Position numbers and translations under genes: made by a program. From Onchocerca volvulus (taxonomy: Eukaryota > Nematoda > Chromadorea > Rhabditida > Onchocercidae), in the NCBI GenBank assembly GCA_000499405.2, contig HG738141.1, positions 1,430,481 to 1,494,480 of the forward strand: 64,000 nucleotides of DNA. The letters run 5' to 3'. Position 1 is the first letter of the stretch. Each line of letters starts with the position of its first letter. Shown here one piece after another: positions 10,369 through 24,386 of the stretch. The notes beneath the pieces are model-generated. The model was not told where the DNA came from. It ran no database searches and saw nothing but the letters and a program-made list of their open reading frames with translations.

Positions 10369-13300
10369 TTATTCTGACACTTCCTCATTTCCCAATTGTT
10401 GCTGAATTGAAGACTCTTCTTCCTCCCAGTCATACTGCGCGTCCATCAACACATTGTGTTCTTCCCGCACCTGCATTCTCTGGACATGTCAATTATATCA
10501 ATTTCAGAATTTAATTATTTCAAATAATTCTATTGTTAATTAGTTACAAGAATGATTCTTCCACGATTATTACATTCGATGATCAATTAAAATTAAAAAT
10601 TTCTATTAAACACCATAAAATTACAATTAGTACAGCAAAGCTCAGCCAAAACATAATACCGGTAACAACGATGATCCAAAAAGCAATATCTTTAATATCA
10701 TTTCAAACTGCATTTTTACCTCAACAGAAAATGCTTTGATGTTAAGCCAGGAATTCATCCTATAAATGTAATTATTCAAAACATAAAGAAAAACCTGATC
10801 CAGAAGTTTATATATATCATCATAATTCGGCTGATCCGCAAAATCCAAGCGGTCAATAAGAGTCATAATAGAGTCATATTGTTTTGGACAGTTTGCTAGA
10901 AATTCCTTTCGTTCTTCGTTTCGGACATTCATTTTACCTTGATAGGCAATATTACGATCTGAAGTTCACAATTTTCAATTCTTTTCAGTCATACGATCAA
11001 TTTTTTCTCTCTCCTTCTTTCTTTCCGAATCTCTTTCTCATTTTTCTCACAGTTCCGGATTTAAAATAATTTTAAAGTTCTCACGAATCATAGTTAAGTT
11101 TTATTAAAAGTACAACATTTACTGATGCAAATATTAGTCAGTCATTATACAACATCGAATGATCCTATTTCATCTCATAAGTTCAAATTTATTTTTTTCT
11201 CCACAAATCATCTCTTTTCTTTGTGCTTCACATCATTGATATATTTCAACGAATCAATTCTCAAAGGCAGAGCAAAACTCTTTTCTCCAAAACTTTTTAG
11301 CTTGACTTATAGAAATCGTAGGAAACGGTGTAACTTATAATTCCTGGTCTAGTCGTCCCCTTTTCTTGATCATCCCAGCACTATGTAATCTCCTTGTTAT
11401 AAGCATTGTGAGAAGGGAAAATTCAAAAAACCATAAAAACCACTTTTGTAAAATTTACTCTATAATCGGTAAAAATCTCCAAGCAAATTTTTTATTTCTT
11501 CATCCCTGTAATCCTTATCATTCAGTCTAAGTAGGAATTTCAAAATCTGGAATTTTGAAAAACCGTGGGGAGCATTTTAGTAACAGATAAATTTATAAAA
11601 TATAATTTCTTATACTTCAGCCATCTAAAGCTCAGAAAAGCAAAAGTCTAACCAACAACATGTCGCCATGGTAACATGCCACAAGTAATTTCCACCAAAC
11701 AGTAAAACCAAGATTCCAGATCATCTCGTCTTCCTAGATCTTGTTTTTGATGAGCTTTCAATGAGCCATATCGTGTGGTACCACGCCAACCAATCTCACC
11801 TCTCGATTTTTGATGCTTTCCATTCTGCAAGCGAATAGCCATGTTGACATAAATTTGTTAGAAGTGAAAATCCTCGAATTATGATTTCTCCATAAAAAAT
11901 AGAAATAGAAGGGCAATATGGAATTAAATCAGAAAACAACCAAAAAAAGAGATCAGAATAGGTTAACAAGATAGTTTCTATGATTATAGAGCTTTGATTT
12001 GACTTTATCTCTTAAAATTTATTGAAATCTTTCTTAACTAAAGTTATATTTGGTGAAATTGAACTAATTCTATTGCATCGTTCCAAAAATGTATGCCCAT
12101 TAGTATTTCATATAAATAAAATTCAGCATGATCAAATTTTACTTTATCGAGATATCTTCGTGCCAATCCGAAATCAAATAAGAAAAATCTTCTATGTTGT
12201 TTATTTATTTCTAATCCAACTGCATAATTTCCAGGTTTAATATCTCGTGAAAGAAATCCACAACTGAAAAATGATATAATAATGGGCATATATTCAATTC
12301 ATAAAAAAGCTTTTTTATTTAATTATTTAATTTATAAATTTGAAATTTAATAAATTTCAAAAAATTCGCATAAATTTAGACCGAAAACGAAGAAAATTAA
12401 ATAATCAAAGTGCAACAATCATTGGTTTAAAAAAAAAAAAGGAACCTTAATCTTCATTCGTTTAATAGCTAGAGTGATATCCTTGACAGGACATCATTCT
12501 AGGAATAAAAAAAAAAAAAAGAATTAGAATTTATTAAAGGAAGCCATGAACTTTGATAGACTAGCTCTTTGAAGATTAGTTCTAGAAGAGCAATGTGAAA
12601 GTTTTTGGGATTGGAAAGAAATGCTCATAAAAGGTCGACTTTAGTATTATACATCGATCAGTGATACATGGCTTTCGTACCTAATTCACTGCATCAGAGG
12701 AGAAAAGCAATAGGAAGTGGAAAAGATTTGGTCTTTTACTTGTGTAATTCTTCGATTGCTTTACAGGTATGTATACCAACACGGATTGCGGAACTGATCG
12801 AGAAGTGTCGATCGGGTTGCTCGTTACGCAATTTGTATAAATCCTTACCCAGGAGTGTTACCACCATGAAGACAAAGTCTGGTTTCACTGCACCCTGAAG
12901 ATGAAAGTGTTGATTATTATCAAAAAATGAAATGAAAATCGCCTCAGCTCGTAAAAATATTTCATGTCAAGGCTTGAAATTAAATAATGCTACATGGGTT
13001 ATGTTCATAGAAAATCATCTTATTCAAAAGTCCACGACAAAAGGACAAGGAAGCTTTTCTTTCTTGACTTATCCTTTTAATCATCAAACTTTTAGAGAAT
13101 GACCTGTTAAATTCTATTTTTTTCAACTGAATATACGGTTAATCTTGCTAACTCATTTCTCTTGCCATCTCTAGTGAGAAAATTAAAGTCAAAACGAATA
13201 TCTTTTATATAGAAAAAAGAAGCAAACAATCAAATCCTGGAATCAAATTTCAATTCGAGATATCGCATTTTGATCTGAACTTTGAAACAAAGATTAAAAC

Positions 13301-13900
13301 CAACGTAATCATGCAATTCACATATATGCTCAGCTCCTTTTTTGAGTGCTGTCTTCAGTACAGCAATTTCAATATGAAGCATTGAACTTTCATACTTCTC
13401 TGCCTTTAATGCATAACTTCTAAAAATAGAGATGAATAGGATATGTGCAGTTCAAGATACGCTTTTTGAACGAAATTCCCAAACTTAAGCCCAGAGTTGG
13501 ACATTTCATGGAATCCTGTCGATCAAAACCTTCAGAACATTTAAAATCTAACAAAAATACTATTTCCAACTCAAATCAATACAAATTAGGTTGAATGGTT
13601 GCGCATCGGTTTGCACATCATGTTGGATTTCGATATATGCTACGACATTTAACTGATTTTGATGAGAAATTTCATAAGTATGTAAAATTTCAGACTTTTG
13701 ACTTGGATTTCAATAACTCACTTGCCATCTTGTATCGCATGAAATACTTTCCCATACCCACCCTCACCTAAAATAGCAATCAAACGATAGGTACGATTCG
13801 ATGATTTGACAATATCGTCGATTTGCGGTAAGCGATTATGACCCTCAAAAATTTGTGACATGGAGGATGACAACGAATGACCACCATTAAATTCTACCAT
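10369..13900 (-). CDS. Casein kinase 1 / tau-tubulin-kinase-like protein kinase
   Basis: Seven exons on the minus strand, all in phase: 13722-13900, 13305-13419, 12740-12894, 12143-12263, 11653-11824, 10795-10958 and 10369-10479, giving about 338 residues. Features in order: glycine loop LGEGGYGKVF (44-53), ATP-binding Lys in YALKAEK (K65), catalytic loop SRDIKPGN (155-162), DFG in LFDFGLARRY (180-182), activation segment WRGTTRYGSLKAH, then DDLESWFY and a C-terminal YDWEEEE. These are hallmarks of the CK1/TTBK group, which is greatly expanded in nematodes, often in sperm; substrate and tissue are unknown here. The usual His of the HRD motif is Ser155, while the catalytic Asp and Lys remain, so activity is plausible. 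The start is the first ATG; 5' ends of this gene and seipin face each other across 1.1 kb. Confidence 0.88.
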
Positions 13901-14982
13901 TCCCTCCTAGCTTTTCCTTCTCGAACTTCCAAATATGTGGTAGTCTATTAACGACTGAACCGATAAACTGAGATTTATGATATCAAGAAACGCCTTATGC
14001 AGACATGATCAAGTAACAAACTGACGTCGGAAACTGATTTTATTATTTAAGTAGTGAAATTTGCCATTTTAAAATTAAATGTTATATCAAGAATTTGATA
14101 TTCTTTCTCATAATATGCAAATTTTTCCAGAAAGAAACAAATGACAAGTACGATAATCATAAAGATGTAAAGAATTTTGTGTCTTCTGAGATTTTTCCCA
14201 TCGAAAGTTCAATCATTATCACAACAGCAAACTATCACTTCATCAGATTAGTGAAATCAAAATTTGCACAGTGTCTCTCAACTCGGATGAACAGAGAATC
14301 CAGCTTGTCGTCTGGAGGAGGATGATTCTCTCCTGATATATCTTTCATCTTATCACTTCTAAGGATTTCCTCTATTCACGACGTTTATCCGCAAAGTTTT
14401 CACTTTTAGAAGTAGCATTATTCCTCTCACTCCCGTTGTATCTCAAGAATCTCCGATTTTTTCCCATTCCACTGCATTTCTCCAAACACTGATTAAGATG
14501 GATGTATGCACTGATAACTGATAAGGCTGTATCCTTGCCTTTCACTCCTTTTGATGGCTTCAGCTCTTTTGCGCCCTCAAAATAAGTCAACTAGAGCGCT
14601 TTTAATATTAATTTACTAATAATACTAATTGATATAACTGCTAGTAAATTATCACTTATTCTGTTCTCAGTGCTGATTTCAAATGAAAGTTCAGCATAAG
14701 TGACAATAGAAAGGGTATCTTTATTGTTATTACCTAGTACTACAGAATTCTTGCTATTTTGAATCATTGAAAGATAATGGGAACCTGGAATAGGATGCCA
14801 GAAAAATATGTGAATTTTCATACAATATAAATCTTCGGATTCATGCAAGAGTACGAATCAGAATCCGTGCAGGTATCTTGATATTACGTTAATATCATCT
14901 TCAGATATCCTGATCATATCACTTGACACCATATTTCGATCATTAAAGCATTATTACATGGTTGATATTGCAGAATAGATGA
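13901..14982. promoter_or_regulatory. Divergent promoter region, kinase / seipin
   Basis: This 1.08-kb gap separates two head-to-head genes and should contain both promoters. No clear TATA box or other element was recognised. Short open frames here (for example on the minus strand at 14372-14848) have no support. Confidence 0.4.
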
Positions 14983-17900
14983 ATGCTTCTGGTAAAGAAG
15001 ATCAGTTCAGCGATACGTGATAAATGCACACTTTATCACGCTTTCATCGTGACATTCCAATTGTTTGGTGCTTTTGTCATAGCTGTTATCTCGCCTTTCC
15101 TTCTCAGGTTACTTTTTGCTGGATTTTTATTAGTTTAGTATTGCGGATATGCATATTTGGATTTATGAGCAGTTTAAGGAACTTTTGCTTTCAGTGTTGA
15201 CTTTAGGAAAACATGAACTGATGTCATGAAAACATCAGAAAAATCGCATTTGGTCTGCAACTTAATCTAATCTAATGAGATGAGAATAATATTGGCTGAA
15301 GTCGATATTACAAGAACAGTTATTGCAACAGCAAGTTTCTGATTGGAAGCACCATTTATTATCAGATTTTTAGTACTTTTTGTTGATTTACCTCTCATAT
15401 ATTCCAAGAAGCAGTAGAGTTTGAAGCAATTTTTGGGACCTTCAATTTCAGGTCATACGTTATTTTGAACTTATATTTTTATAATTTTATTTGGTATTAG
15501 TGGATTAAAAATATTATTTCAAATTTTGCTAATATGAATGTGATTTCACCTAATATTTATTACTTTGTAGCATATTTCCACTAAATATTAATTTTAGGCT
15601 ATGAGTGAATTCCTTGTGAATTTTTTTCAAATTTATGTATAATATTTTTTATGAATAGAGTTTTAGTCTATGTGTATTTTATTTTTGCTGTAATGAATAT
15701 AACCTTTTTTCCCATGCTAACATTCATGGAGAATATATTTCATAAGATTTTAAATTGTCCAACTGTTTTGTTTTTCGAATGGATCTTCTTTCGTGCGTTG
15801 TAATTTTTTCGGATTTATTTTAATTGCTGATTATCTGCCTTTTTCATTTTTTAGGTATTTATTTTCACATATTCATAGTCTGCATGTGCTACTAATATTC
15901 TTCATATGCTTGATTCTTATACTGAAGAATTGCACTAAAGCAGTTCCTTGAAAAAAAGAAAAAAAAATACTTTCTTTTACAAATGTTTCTGGTCAGCTAT
16001 GGTTATCGTAGTAAACAGTTGCAGATGCGCTTATCTTAAGCTTTTAGTTTTTAAAACTTTGAAAAAAAAAAACTATTCATTCCATTGCGATTTAATAATT
16101 TTTAGTTTCGGTTATTGATTTTTTCAATTTTTTATATCGTTTTTTTTTTTTTTTTTGTTACTATAGCATTTTTTTTTGTATTATTTTTGTGTTTGAGTTT
16201 ATTTATTAGATTGGACCGAAAAATCGAGTTATAACGTTTGATTTACTTATGAATTTCTTCGACGCTTCATATGCTATCTTTATTTTGTAGTTTTGATTTT
16301 TGAAAGAGAATTTTTTCAAATTCTTTCTAACTTTTCTATGATTAATATAGCAAAATTTCTACTATAATTATTATTTTTGCTCTTGTCGTTTTGTCATATT
16401 TTTTTTTTTTTAATTTGATTATTTTTTTATTTTATCTTGATTGAAGTTTCCTATTATTTATTATAGTTTGAGTCATTTTTTTGTTTTTCCTGTTATTGCT
16501 GTGATGTTATTAAGTCTAAGTCACTTAGTCTTAATTTGAATAGGTCTGAATTTATATGAGGACTGCAAAGTATTAATTAGATTTTACTATATCAGTTTAT
16601 TTTCAGACAGCTTTTTCTTCCTTCATTGGTGGAATATACGATACCATTGCATTTCAATTTTGAGACATGCCGTGAGCAACTTGCTGGCATTTGTTCATTT
16701 CCGACTGCTGTGATAGATTTTTCAGTAGTTAGTTTTTGCACAATTGAGGAATATGTCGAAATTATCATCGCTTTCTATCATTTTTGGAGTAAGAAACAAA
16801 ATAGTAGAAAAAAGTGAAATGATTTCATTTTTTGTTATCTACAGGAAAATCCAAAATTATCACCAGGAGAATATTATGAAATCAACATTGAAATTGTCCT
16901 GTCAGAGTCAACGATCGCTTCAAATGTTGGCATTTTTCAAGCTGTTGTTGAATTGGTGGATGAACTGAATATAAAAAGGACATTTCGGAGATCCTGTTTT
17001 GCGAGCAAACATCGTAGTGTGATATACCGTATAGGTCAATACTGGTGGAATTTGGTTGGTCATTTGTTGAAAACTTAAAAGTCGGTCGTACCTATTTAAG
17101 CAATAAATTTGTTTTTTTTTTTTTTTTTAATATTTTAGGATTATCAATATTAATCATATACTCTGTAGCTGTAAACATTAGTGATTGAAAAGATTAGGAA
17201 TTAGTCTTCATTTCTCATTATCACTTATCACTAAATATATTTAGTGTTATCAATGTAGCAGATTCCTTTACTGAATGGAATGCTTGCAAAGTTGAATTTT
17301 TTACACAAAGAAAAGTAAGTCGATAGAGGAATTGCATTCTTCCATGATATTTGACTGAGAATCACATTAGAATTTGTCTCTTTGCTGAAAGTTACCGATC
17401 CATTAGCAGCACAAGCTGTGCTTCTGTAATTATTCATTTCTATTTAAAAGAACATGCTACTTCTAACTGAAAAATTAATGTAAGTTCACTCTTTCTGGAA
17501 TGTTAAGAATTTTATTCGATAATAGTAATAGATACATCTCGCAATAATATGCGCATTTTATTTTTAGTTCTCAATTGCAACTTTGACCTCAATTCTCTTC
17601 AAGAAAATGAATTTCACTGAAGAGGGCAGTTTTTATACTTAAAAAAAAAAAAAAAAGTCTAGTTAGGCATAATCGTCTTTATACGCATTCTCAAATACTT
17701 TTATAAAGTTTTTTATGAATCAAAATGTATGCACAAATGCTTTTTATGTCCATATTCCAGCGATGTTAAATATTTTTTAAATTTAGTTCGTAGTATTTTT
17801 GCTGCTTCGAAATTTATATTACGAAGATTACATATTACTACCACTAAAATGAATATCTAATATTGTAAAATTTTCGAATATGAAAGGAACCTAGTCATAG

Positions 17901-18807
17901 CTAGAGCTACTGTACATAATCTAATCGATTATAAATTCTTCCAGGCATGCCAAACACTACTCTTTCCTGCTTATTTCCTCGGAATATTGACTGTGTTAGA
18001 TGATCGTAAATTAGAAGTCTCGTTCACCAATCGTTTGGTTGATAGCGATCTAGCAAATACTGCACTGCTCTCTGTACAACTGCAAAATCGCTTTATTGAG
18101 GTATTTCGTAACGAAATTGTAAAAGATAAAGAGTAATGATTTTGAAGTATTTTCTGAAGATTAGAATTGTATTTCATTTCAGGTAGAATCAGGGAAGCTG
18201 TCCTTTAGAGTTCGTTTCGGTTTATTACGTATCTTTCTTCACAACTATCCAATAGTTTCCTCCTTGCTGATTATCGGCTTTACATATTTTATGTGCTTGA
18301 TAGGAATTACTCTTTATTGGACGCTGCAGACTCTTTTTGGTTATTTTGGGTTCTCTAACTTAAGCTACATTGTTCCGATAGATGGGACTAATGGATCATC
18401 TTCCCCGCCAGAAATCTGCACTGGAAACGCATCAGCTGAGGTTTAAGATAATTTATTGAACTGTTGTTCAAAATGCTAAAAGATTTCGAATCAATTTTTT
18501 ATTTCTTTGCAACGCATTCAATAGTTTTTATAGATTTGTTAAAATCAAATCATAATCACTTCAGCAAAACTTATATAATTTTTGGGAAAATATGATTCAG
18601 GGAATGAAAATTTATGTTGATTAATTTTGCATATCACAATTTTTCTTTGAGGACTTCACTTCTGAAGATCACTTACAGTTGCAGGAGTTGAAAAGATCAG
18701 AAACAGAAGATGATGTGACATCTCTCATTTGGAATGATTTAAGAAGAAGGAATTCAGATGAAGTTTCAGAAAGTTTTCTGCAACTGCGCAACAAAATAGG
18801 CAAATAA
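14983..18807 (+). CDS. Seipin (BSCL2 family), ER lipid-droplet protein
   Basis: Six exons: 14983-15107, 16607-16724, 16845-17054, 17945-18100, 18183-18440 and 18685-18807, giving about 329 residues with all phases matching. Seipin sits in the ER membrane at lipid-droplet contact sites and helps droplets form. Visible here: a short cytosolic N terminus, TM1 (about 19-41, FGAFVIAVISPFLL), the lumenal seipin motif TIPLHFNFETC with GICSFPTA, the conserved LSPGEYYEINIEI and SNVGIFQ stretch, and TM2 (about 227-251, LLIIGFTYFMCLIGITLYW) followed by a charged cytosolic tail. Intron 1 is long (1.5 kb) and very T-rich. The ATG follows an in-frame TGA and lies 10 bases after TTGCAG, a good trans-splice site. 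C. elegans has one such gene, seip-1; this is probably its orthologue. Confidence 0.9.
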
Positions 18808-19859
18808 AACAATGATTTATAAATTTTCAACGGATATTCATATTTTGTAAATTTAAAAATATTTTTGGTTTACTGTATTTGAACAAATTGAATTTTGTAT
18901 GGAAATTACTTTTTACTATACTTACCGCTTTTTTTCTGAATTTACGTATCTTTCCTTCTTTTATTCCATTTCATTGATTTGATGACAGATTTATAATAGG
19001 TCACATTTTTCTCAACTTGAAAAGACGAAAAGTAGATATTCTTTATTTATGGCAGTAAAGCTGTTGTGACGATTTAAAACTCTCATTTATAGTCATCTCT
19101 TTATTCTAATATTTCAAACTTTCAGGAAATCAAGCATAATTATTTTTCTTCTTGCCGTTTTAGTGCCATACTTTGATAATACTTTTATTCTAAAAATATA
19201 CAAATACCGTGCACGATTTAATCACTGTTAAAATTGTGCTGTTTAACCAGTCCGCCATCAGCTAGGCCCTCAGTGTGAGACGTAATTTAAGGTTTCAAAA
19301 TGTAGCTCTCACTGATGTGATGCAACAGCACTCCTTATTCTGGTTGAATTGTCTTTATTGCATGTAAATATGGCATTGTTATTGTTCATATTTGCTGATT
19401 AATTTTTCAATAAATTTGCATTAAAAGTCTCGCCACAATGCTGAAGTTAGACGTTACATTTTCACATTGGGCCGCTAAAAGTGGGGTAGCTTAGTCGGAG
19501 ATGGGACGACAAAAGTTGTGTGGGAAATCGACGGAAGGGTCAGGGGTGTTCAGGAGGGTCAGGACTTTATGGTACTGCAGAATGATAGTGAAGGTGGTTT
19601 GTCGAAATACTTTACTGATATTACTAATGAATAGCAGCGTAACACCAGCTTAGTATCTGGGTTGTATGTCATTGTGACTTCCTGTACAAACTACTCTTGG
19701 CTTGGTATTTATTGCTGCTTAACTTATCATTGCATGCTTAAGGATATTAATGGGAAATGCATCTTTTTTCTGATTGTTTTATCTCGGAACCTCTTTATGG
19801 CTTCTCTCAAGTTCCATGAAAATTACCGTTGTTGCTGCAAATTTCAGGTATGACATAAG
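18808..19859. other. Intergenic, seipin to JAMP
   Basis: About 1 kb with no supported exon. It ends with ATTTCAG (acceptor at 19846-19847), 12 bases before the JAMP start codon. Confidence 0.45.
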
Positions 19860-22687
19860 ATGGTAGATGATGGTTCGGGGGTGTCACGACTGGCCACCGT
19901 CAACAGTTGCCCCGGCTTTTGTGGTCGTCAGGCAACCACATCGTCGTCAGGGAATGTTACCTATTCCAATTGTCAGGTTTGTTTTCTTTGCTTCAGTTTC
20001 GACGAAGTAAATTCTCATTGTTTTCATTCCAGATTTTATTTAAATATTCATTGCTCATCTACGAAGACCTTAACTGATAAGGATTAATATATTTTCACTA
20101 TATTACTGTCAAACGACAATTATCCAAATCATAATAGTGGTAGTACTATTAATGCTATAGCAACAACAGTAATGGTAACAATAATCCAAGGGAAAATTGC
20201 CTTACGTTTATGACTCTGTTTGAGACAGATTAAGCATAGTGACTGGAATGCTTACAGGCTTGTAGCTGGGGTCATCGAAGTGTCGAGAAGTTTTTGTGCT
20301 CTTCATGTGACGATCTCTTACCTCTCTACGATTGGCTTTATCTTCTTTTTATTGCTTTGGTCCCTCTGTTGTTGAATTCGTTCTTCGTGCAATTGTATGC
20401 TGCTCCCAAAAGGTCGCCCGTGTTATTTTGCATAGTTTGATTGATTTATTACCAATTCTTCTTTCTTATCTATTGCTTAGTCGAGATCGAAAATAAAAGC
20501 TAGAAAAATGACATTTGAAAAGGAAAGTAAATAATCCAATAGTTCTTTACAAAGGATATAAAGTTTTTGTTCAAAAGATGCTACTAGGAGTTAAGCATTG
20601 CAATAAATATAAACTCTTCTGAAAAGAAAGCATGTGGTCTCTTTATCCCTATTCTTAACCATTAAACTAAAACAAATATATGAATATAAAGAGAGGTAAG
20701 AGACCATAAATTGATCGCGGTAATAAAGAACAAAAGAATTATTTGTAATGACATACAGTATATTGATGTTATAGAGGAAGAATAATTGCAAAGTAAAATG
20801 TCCGATTTTTTTTTCCCTGTCACCATAGTAATACCAGGCACTTTTTTCAACAGATTGGATTCGTAGGTATTTTATGTATTCTTATTTCATGGAAACGAAA
20901 CAAATGACATACTCGCCTTTCTTATTCTGAAGCGGAAGAAAGCCATCTTTGATTAAATATACTATGATAAATGAATATTTTCCATTATCTTTTATTTTTG
21001 TTTTTACGCACCCCAGAGCTTAACGATTTGATCAATTCCATGTTTTCAGTCTTGTATTGGTATCATCTTGGGATAGCATTTTATTGTCATTACTGCAAAA
21101 ATGAAAAGTAATAAATTATCTAGAATTGAGAGGAAATTAATAACGATTAATTCAGTCTTAGTATTTGGCTTTCCTTTATATATCATAAATTTGATTATAA
21201 GCTCACTATGCATTACACGAGGTCAAAATTCGCAATATCTTTCATTGTGACAGATTGACTCACTCTTTGACATATTTCATATTTGTGCGATTGCTTTAGA
21301 ATGAGCGTATTTAGTGCATTATCTTTGTTTTATTTTCTAGTAATCCAGGAGAAGATAATATTTTAAGGAATAATAAAGCATTTTTTGAAATTAGAAAAAA
21401 AACCTCAGTGTGATTTCAGTACACGGCAGCACTTATTCCTGCAGCATTTATGTTGCTTGTTGGAATGCGCCCTATCCGCCCTATTCTCTCTTCTTCTGAT
21501 GCCACCATTTGGTACTCCGATTCTTCATAGTTGCACTAAGAATTCGCTACGTGATTGGTATCCGGTATTTTATAATCCTGTTGTCAATCATACTCATATT
21601 TTACGATGTACACAGGAAATAGTCTTTCCACTGTGAGTTTTTTTTTTGTTTTATCGAAGCTTATGTTTTCAAGAAATCCTTGGCGGCTGATCAAATAATG
21701 TTTATTTCATTATTATTAGATTTTGATTATCGTTAAATGAAAATTTGGAAAAAGTAGTAGTTGCGTAATTCAGCAAAAATAGCTGTCCGGTAGATTTAGT
21801 AAAGTCGCTCAAGGTAAAACCTTGAGCTTTTTTTTTTTTTTTAAAGAGATTCATATAGGATTATCTTGTTCGATGACTCTTCAACCATTTAAGTTTGAAT
21901 AAATCAAAGATTTATACTCTTCCTCATACTTGTATTGTTCCGAATTTGAATGGAAACTAATTTTATTATTTTTAGATATTCCTTGCCTTTCATTTATTTG
22001 GCATTCTGTTTAATGTGTTTAATTATTTTTCGCTCAGTTCTTTATATAACAGTATTCAAGAACAGCTGTATCACCACCGATCCATATTATGCTTCACTTT
22101 TTACCATCCCGTTGATTGCTTTATTTCATGCACTTTTTGTAAGTTTCAAATTTTGATTCCACTTTTTTTCAAATTCGATTTCAATCTTTTCAATCTTAAT
22201 GTTTTATATTATTTTTTTTAAATTGCAAATCTTTCTTCCCATTTTTCTGATTACTAATCTTTCTGATGTTTTAGAATCTCATTCGTAATCCATGAGCACT
22301 GTTTCATAAACTTCATATATATGTATGTTAATATTTTAACCAGATACTTTACTAAATATGTTATAGGCAGGTCTGCTCTACTATAGCTTTGGTTATGTAG
22401 CATTGGTATGCAGCCTCGGTTTGAATACACTTCATATGGCACTTGAACGAGAAAAATCGATGCGTAAATTATACTTCGAAATGATACAAAAGCCGCGTAA
22501 TCTCTTCATTCTTATCATTCATATGGCCCTTTTTGGCTTCTCTATCTTAACATTAACATTAAATCGTGTAACAGCTAGCGGAACACTTATATCTTTGTTT
22601 GCAATACTTCTTGTACCATTACCCTCGCTATTCTACCTTCTAACTGTTGGCATTACCGATCCAGAACATGTACATAGTTCTTTTTAG
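19860..22687 (+). CDS. JNK1-associated membrane protein (JAMP/JKAMP)
   Basis: Exons 19860-19976, 20258-20412, 21420-21632, 21976-22138 and 22367-22687 give about 322 residues, close to the ~311 of the human protein. JAMP is a multi-pass ER protein that recruits proteasomes and ubiquitin ligases for ER-associated degradation, and in mammals binds JNK1. Family marks seen: N-terminal CPGFCGRQ, a second Cys cluster (CSSCDDLLPLYDWLY), the motif LRDWYPVFYNP followed by CTQEIVFPL, and the C-terminal VPLPSLFYLLTVGITDPEH. About seven hydrophobic segments are visible. All introns are GT-AG and in phase; intron 2 has a weak donor (GTCGCC). It lies in a same-strand row with seipin and PGAP3, but gaps of 1 kb or more argue against an operon. 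Confidence 0.9.
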
Positions 22688-22797
22688 TCCTGTATTTATT
22701 ATATACTTTCTCGGTTGTGAAAAAATTCCTTTTCATTGCACTTTTGAATGAAACCCGTTTTTCTAACTGCTGTATCTTGACCTATTTTCTAATAACA

Positions 22798-22840
22798 AAT
22801 AAATTTGACTGGAAAACTGCCCTTTCCAGTCAAATTTATT
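22798..22840. repeat. Perfect 18-bp hairpin in JAMP 3' UTR
   Basis: Arms 22798-22815 and 22823-22840 are exact inverted copies around a 7-nt loop, 111 bases after the JAMP stop codon. The left arm begins with AATAAA (22798-22803), a polyadenylation signal, so folding could hide it. Confidence 0.85.
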
Positions 22841-22952
22841 GGCGAAAAATTTCCTCACGCACAGTATTTCTTTCATTTAAAAGGAATTTAAAGGTTTGTT
22901 TATCAAAATAAGTATCTAAATAATGTCATATATTTTGAATGGAAATGAATCG

Positions 22953-23010
22953 AAATTGCCATTTGCTAGATGTTTTTTTATTGGAAAAAATATCAAACAA
23001 ATGGCAATTT
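22953..23010. repeat. Inverted repeat, 13-bp arms
   Basis: 22953-22965 and 22998-23010 are exact inverted copies (AAATTGCCATTTG) with a 32-nt spacer. No function assigned. Confidence 0.7.
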
Positions 23011-24386
23011 AAGGCGATAAGGCGTCATTCTATTGGTTCATCGTGCTTTCTTCCAATCTACTAAGCGATTTGTCAATTTAGATTACTAATGCTGTATGAG
23101 TTTTTATGAATTCATATTTACACTATTCGGGTTCCAATTTTTTTAAAGGTATTTATTTTTACATAGGAACTGTTTGTTTTTATGATCAGGAAAGTTCAGC
23201 GCGACATTAATCTTTTATTTTATATTATGGTTGATAGGTATGTCAAACTCTAACGTTCTGGCAAACGTGAACGCCAAAATATTGAATAAATGCCTCCAGG
23301 TGTCGTTTTTTTCTCGTTCTATGTATTTAGATTTTTTATGAGTATGATTGCTGTGAGTGAGAGAAAGCACTAGGTAGGATCAGACATAGATCTGATTTTA
23401 GATGTAGTAAAAATAAAGGTGCCGTGCTCATCTTTGTGAAATACTGAATTGTGATCATTCTGATATGTTCTTTCAAGTAATGAAAAACCAATACCAAAAA
23501 AAGAAATAGTTTAGATGTTACTCATTCTTTTGCTGTCAACACCACTCAATCACACACTATTTGGATGGGCGGACTGATTGTTTTCAAAGCCATAAAAATT
23601 AAAGAAAGAATTACTTGAATGCAATGGTTGCCTTTATTATTTATTTTTATCCATTGTTTTCAGCTGTATGTTCTAATGATTATTGAAGATTCAGGCTTGT
23701 CAAGTATGGGATTCTTTTCAGTAGATGATACTTCATATTCAAAATTTTGTTTCACATTTCTACAGTATATATAGGAATAGTGCGAATAATTTTCATTTAA
23801 GTCCGTTTTGAAAAACTCAATTTTTCCGAATATTTAATAGAACTGTTGCAGTGAATCAGGAATGCTGGTGAAATGTAAGGAAGAGGAATAATTAGAAGGA
23901 AAATAATTTGGCTAAGAAATGTTTGTTCTCGTTATTTTTGCATCATTATTTCATATTAATTATGTTTGAAAAATGATCAACAGAATAAATTCTGAATTTC
24001 ATACCTTCGAAAAGCCATTCCATGTTTCATGTAACTTAGAAGTACTGACTGCAAAGCTTAATGTCAAGGAAATTAATCAAGTTATAGAATGCTGCACATA
24101 CATATACATAAGATCAGAGATGGTCACATAAGATTCAATTCGTTTATACTACTTAAATGAATGTGTGTCTCAGTTATTTATGTGTGTTTATCATTAGATC
24201 ATGTCTATGATAAGAATAGTCGTTTTTAGTTATTGTAAGTGTGGTGGGTGGCTTACGTGTTGGAATGTTCAAATTTGTTGCAATACGGACATCGCATGGA
24301 CATCAGAAGAGCCTATATCAAGGAATGTTGTAGAGGTAACCTGTACAAAAAGTGGTGAAACAGATGAAAAAAACTTGAGCACGTAT

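Larger units (their letters stand above)
22688..24386. other. Intergenic, JAMP 3' region to PGAP3
   Basis: Contains the JAMP 3' UTR hairpin (22798-22840) and a second inverted repeat (22953-23010). An open frame just upstream of the PGAP3 start (24201-24386) has no known similarity and is probably 5' UTR or chance. Confidence 0.45.
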
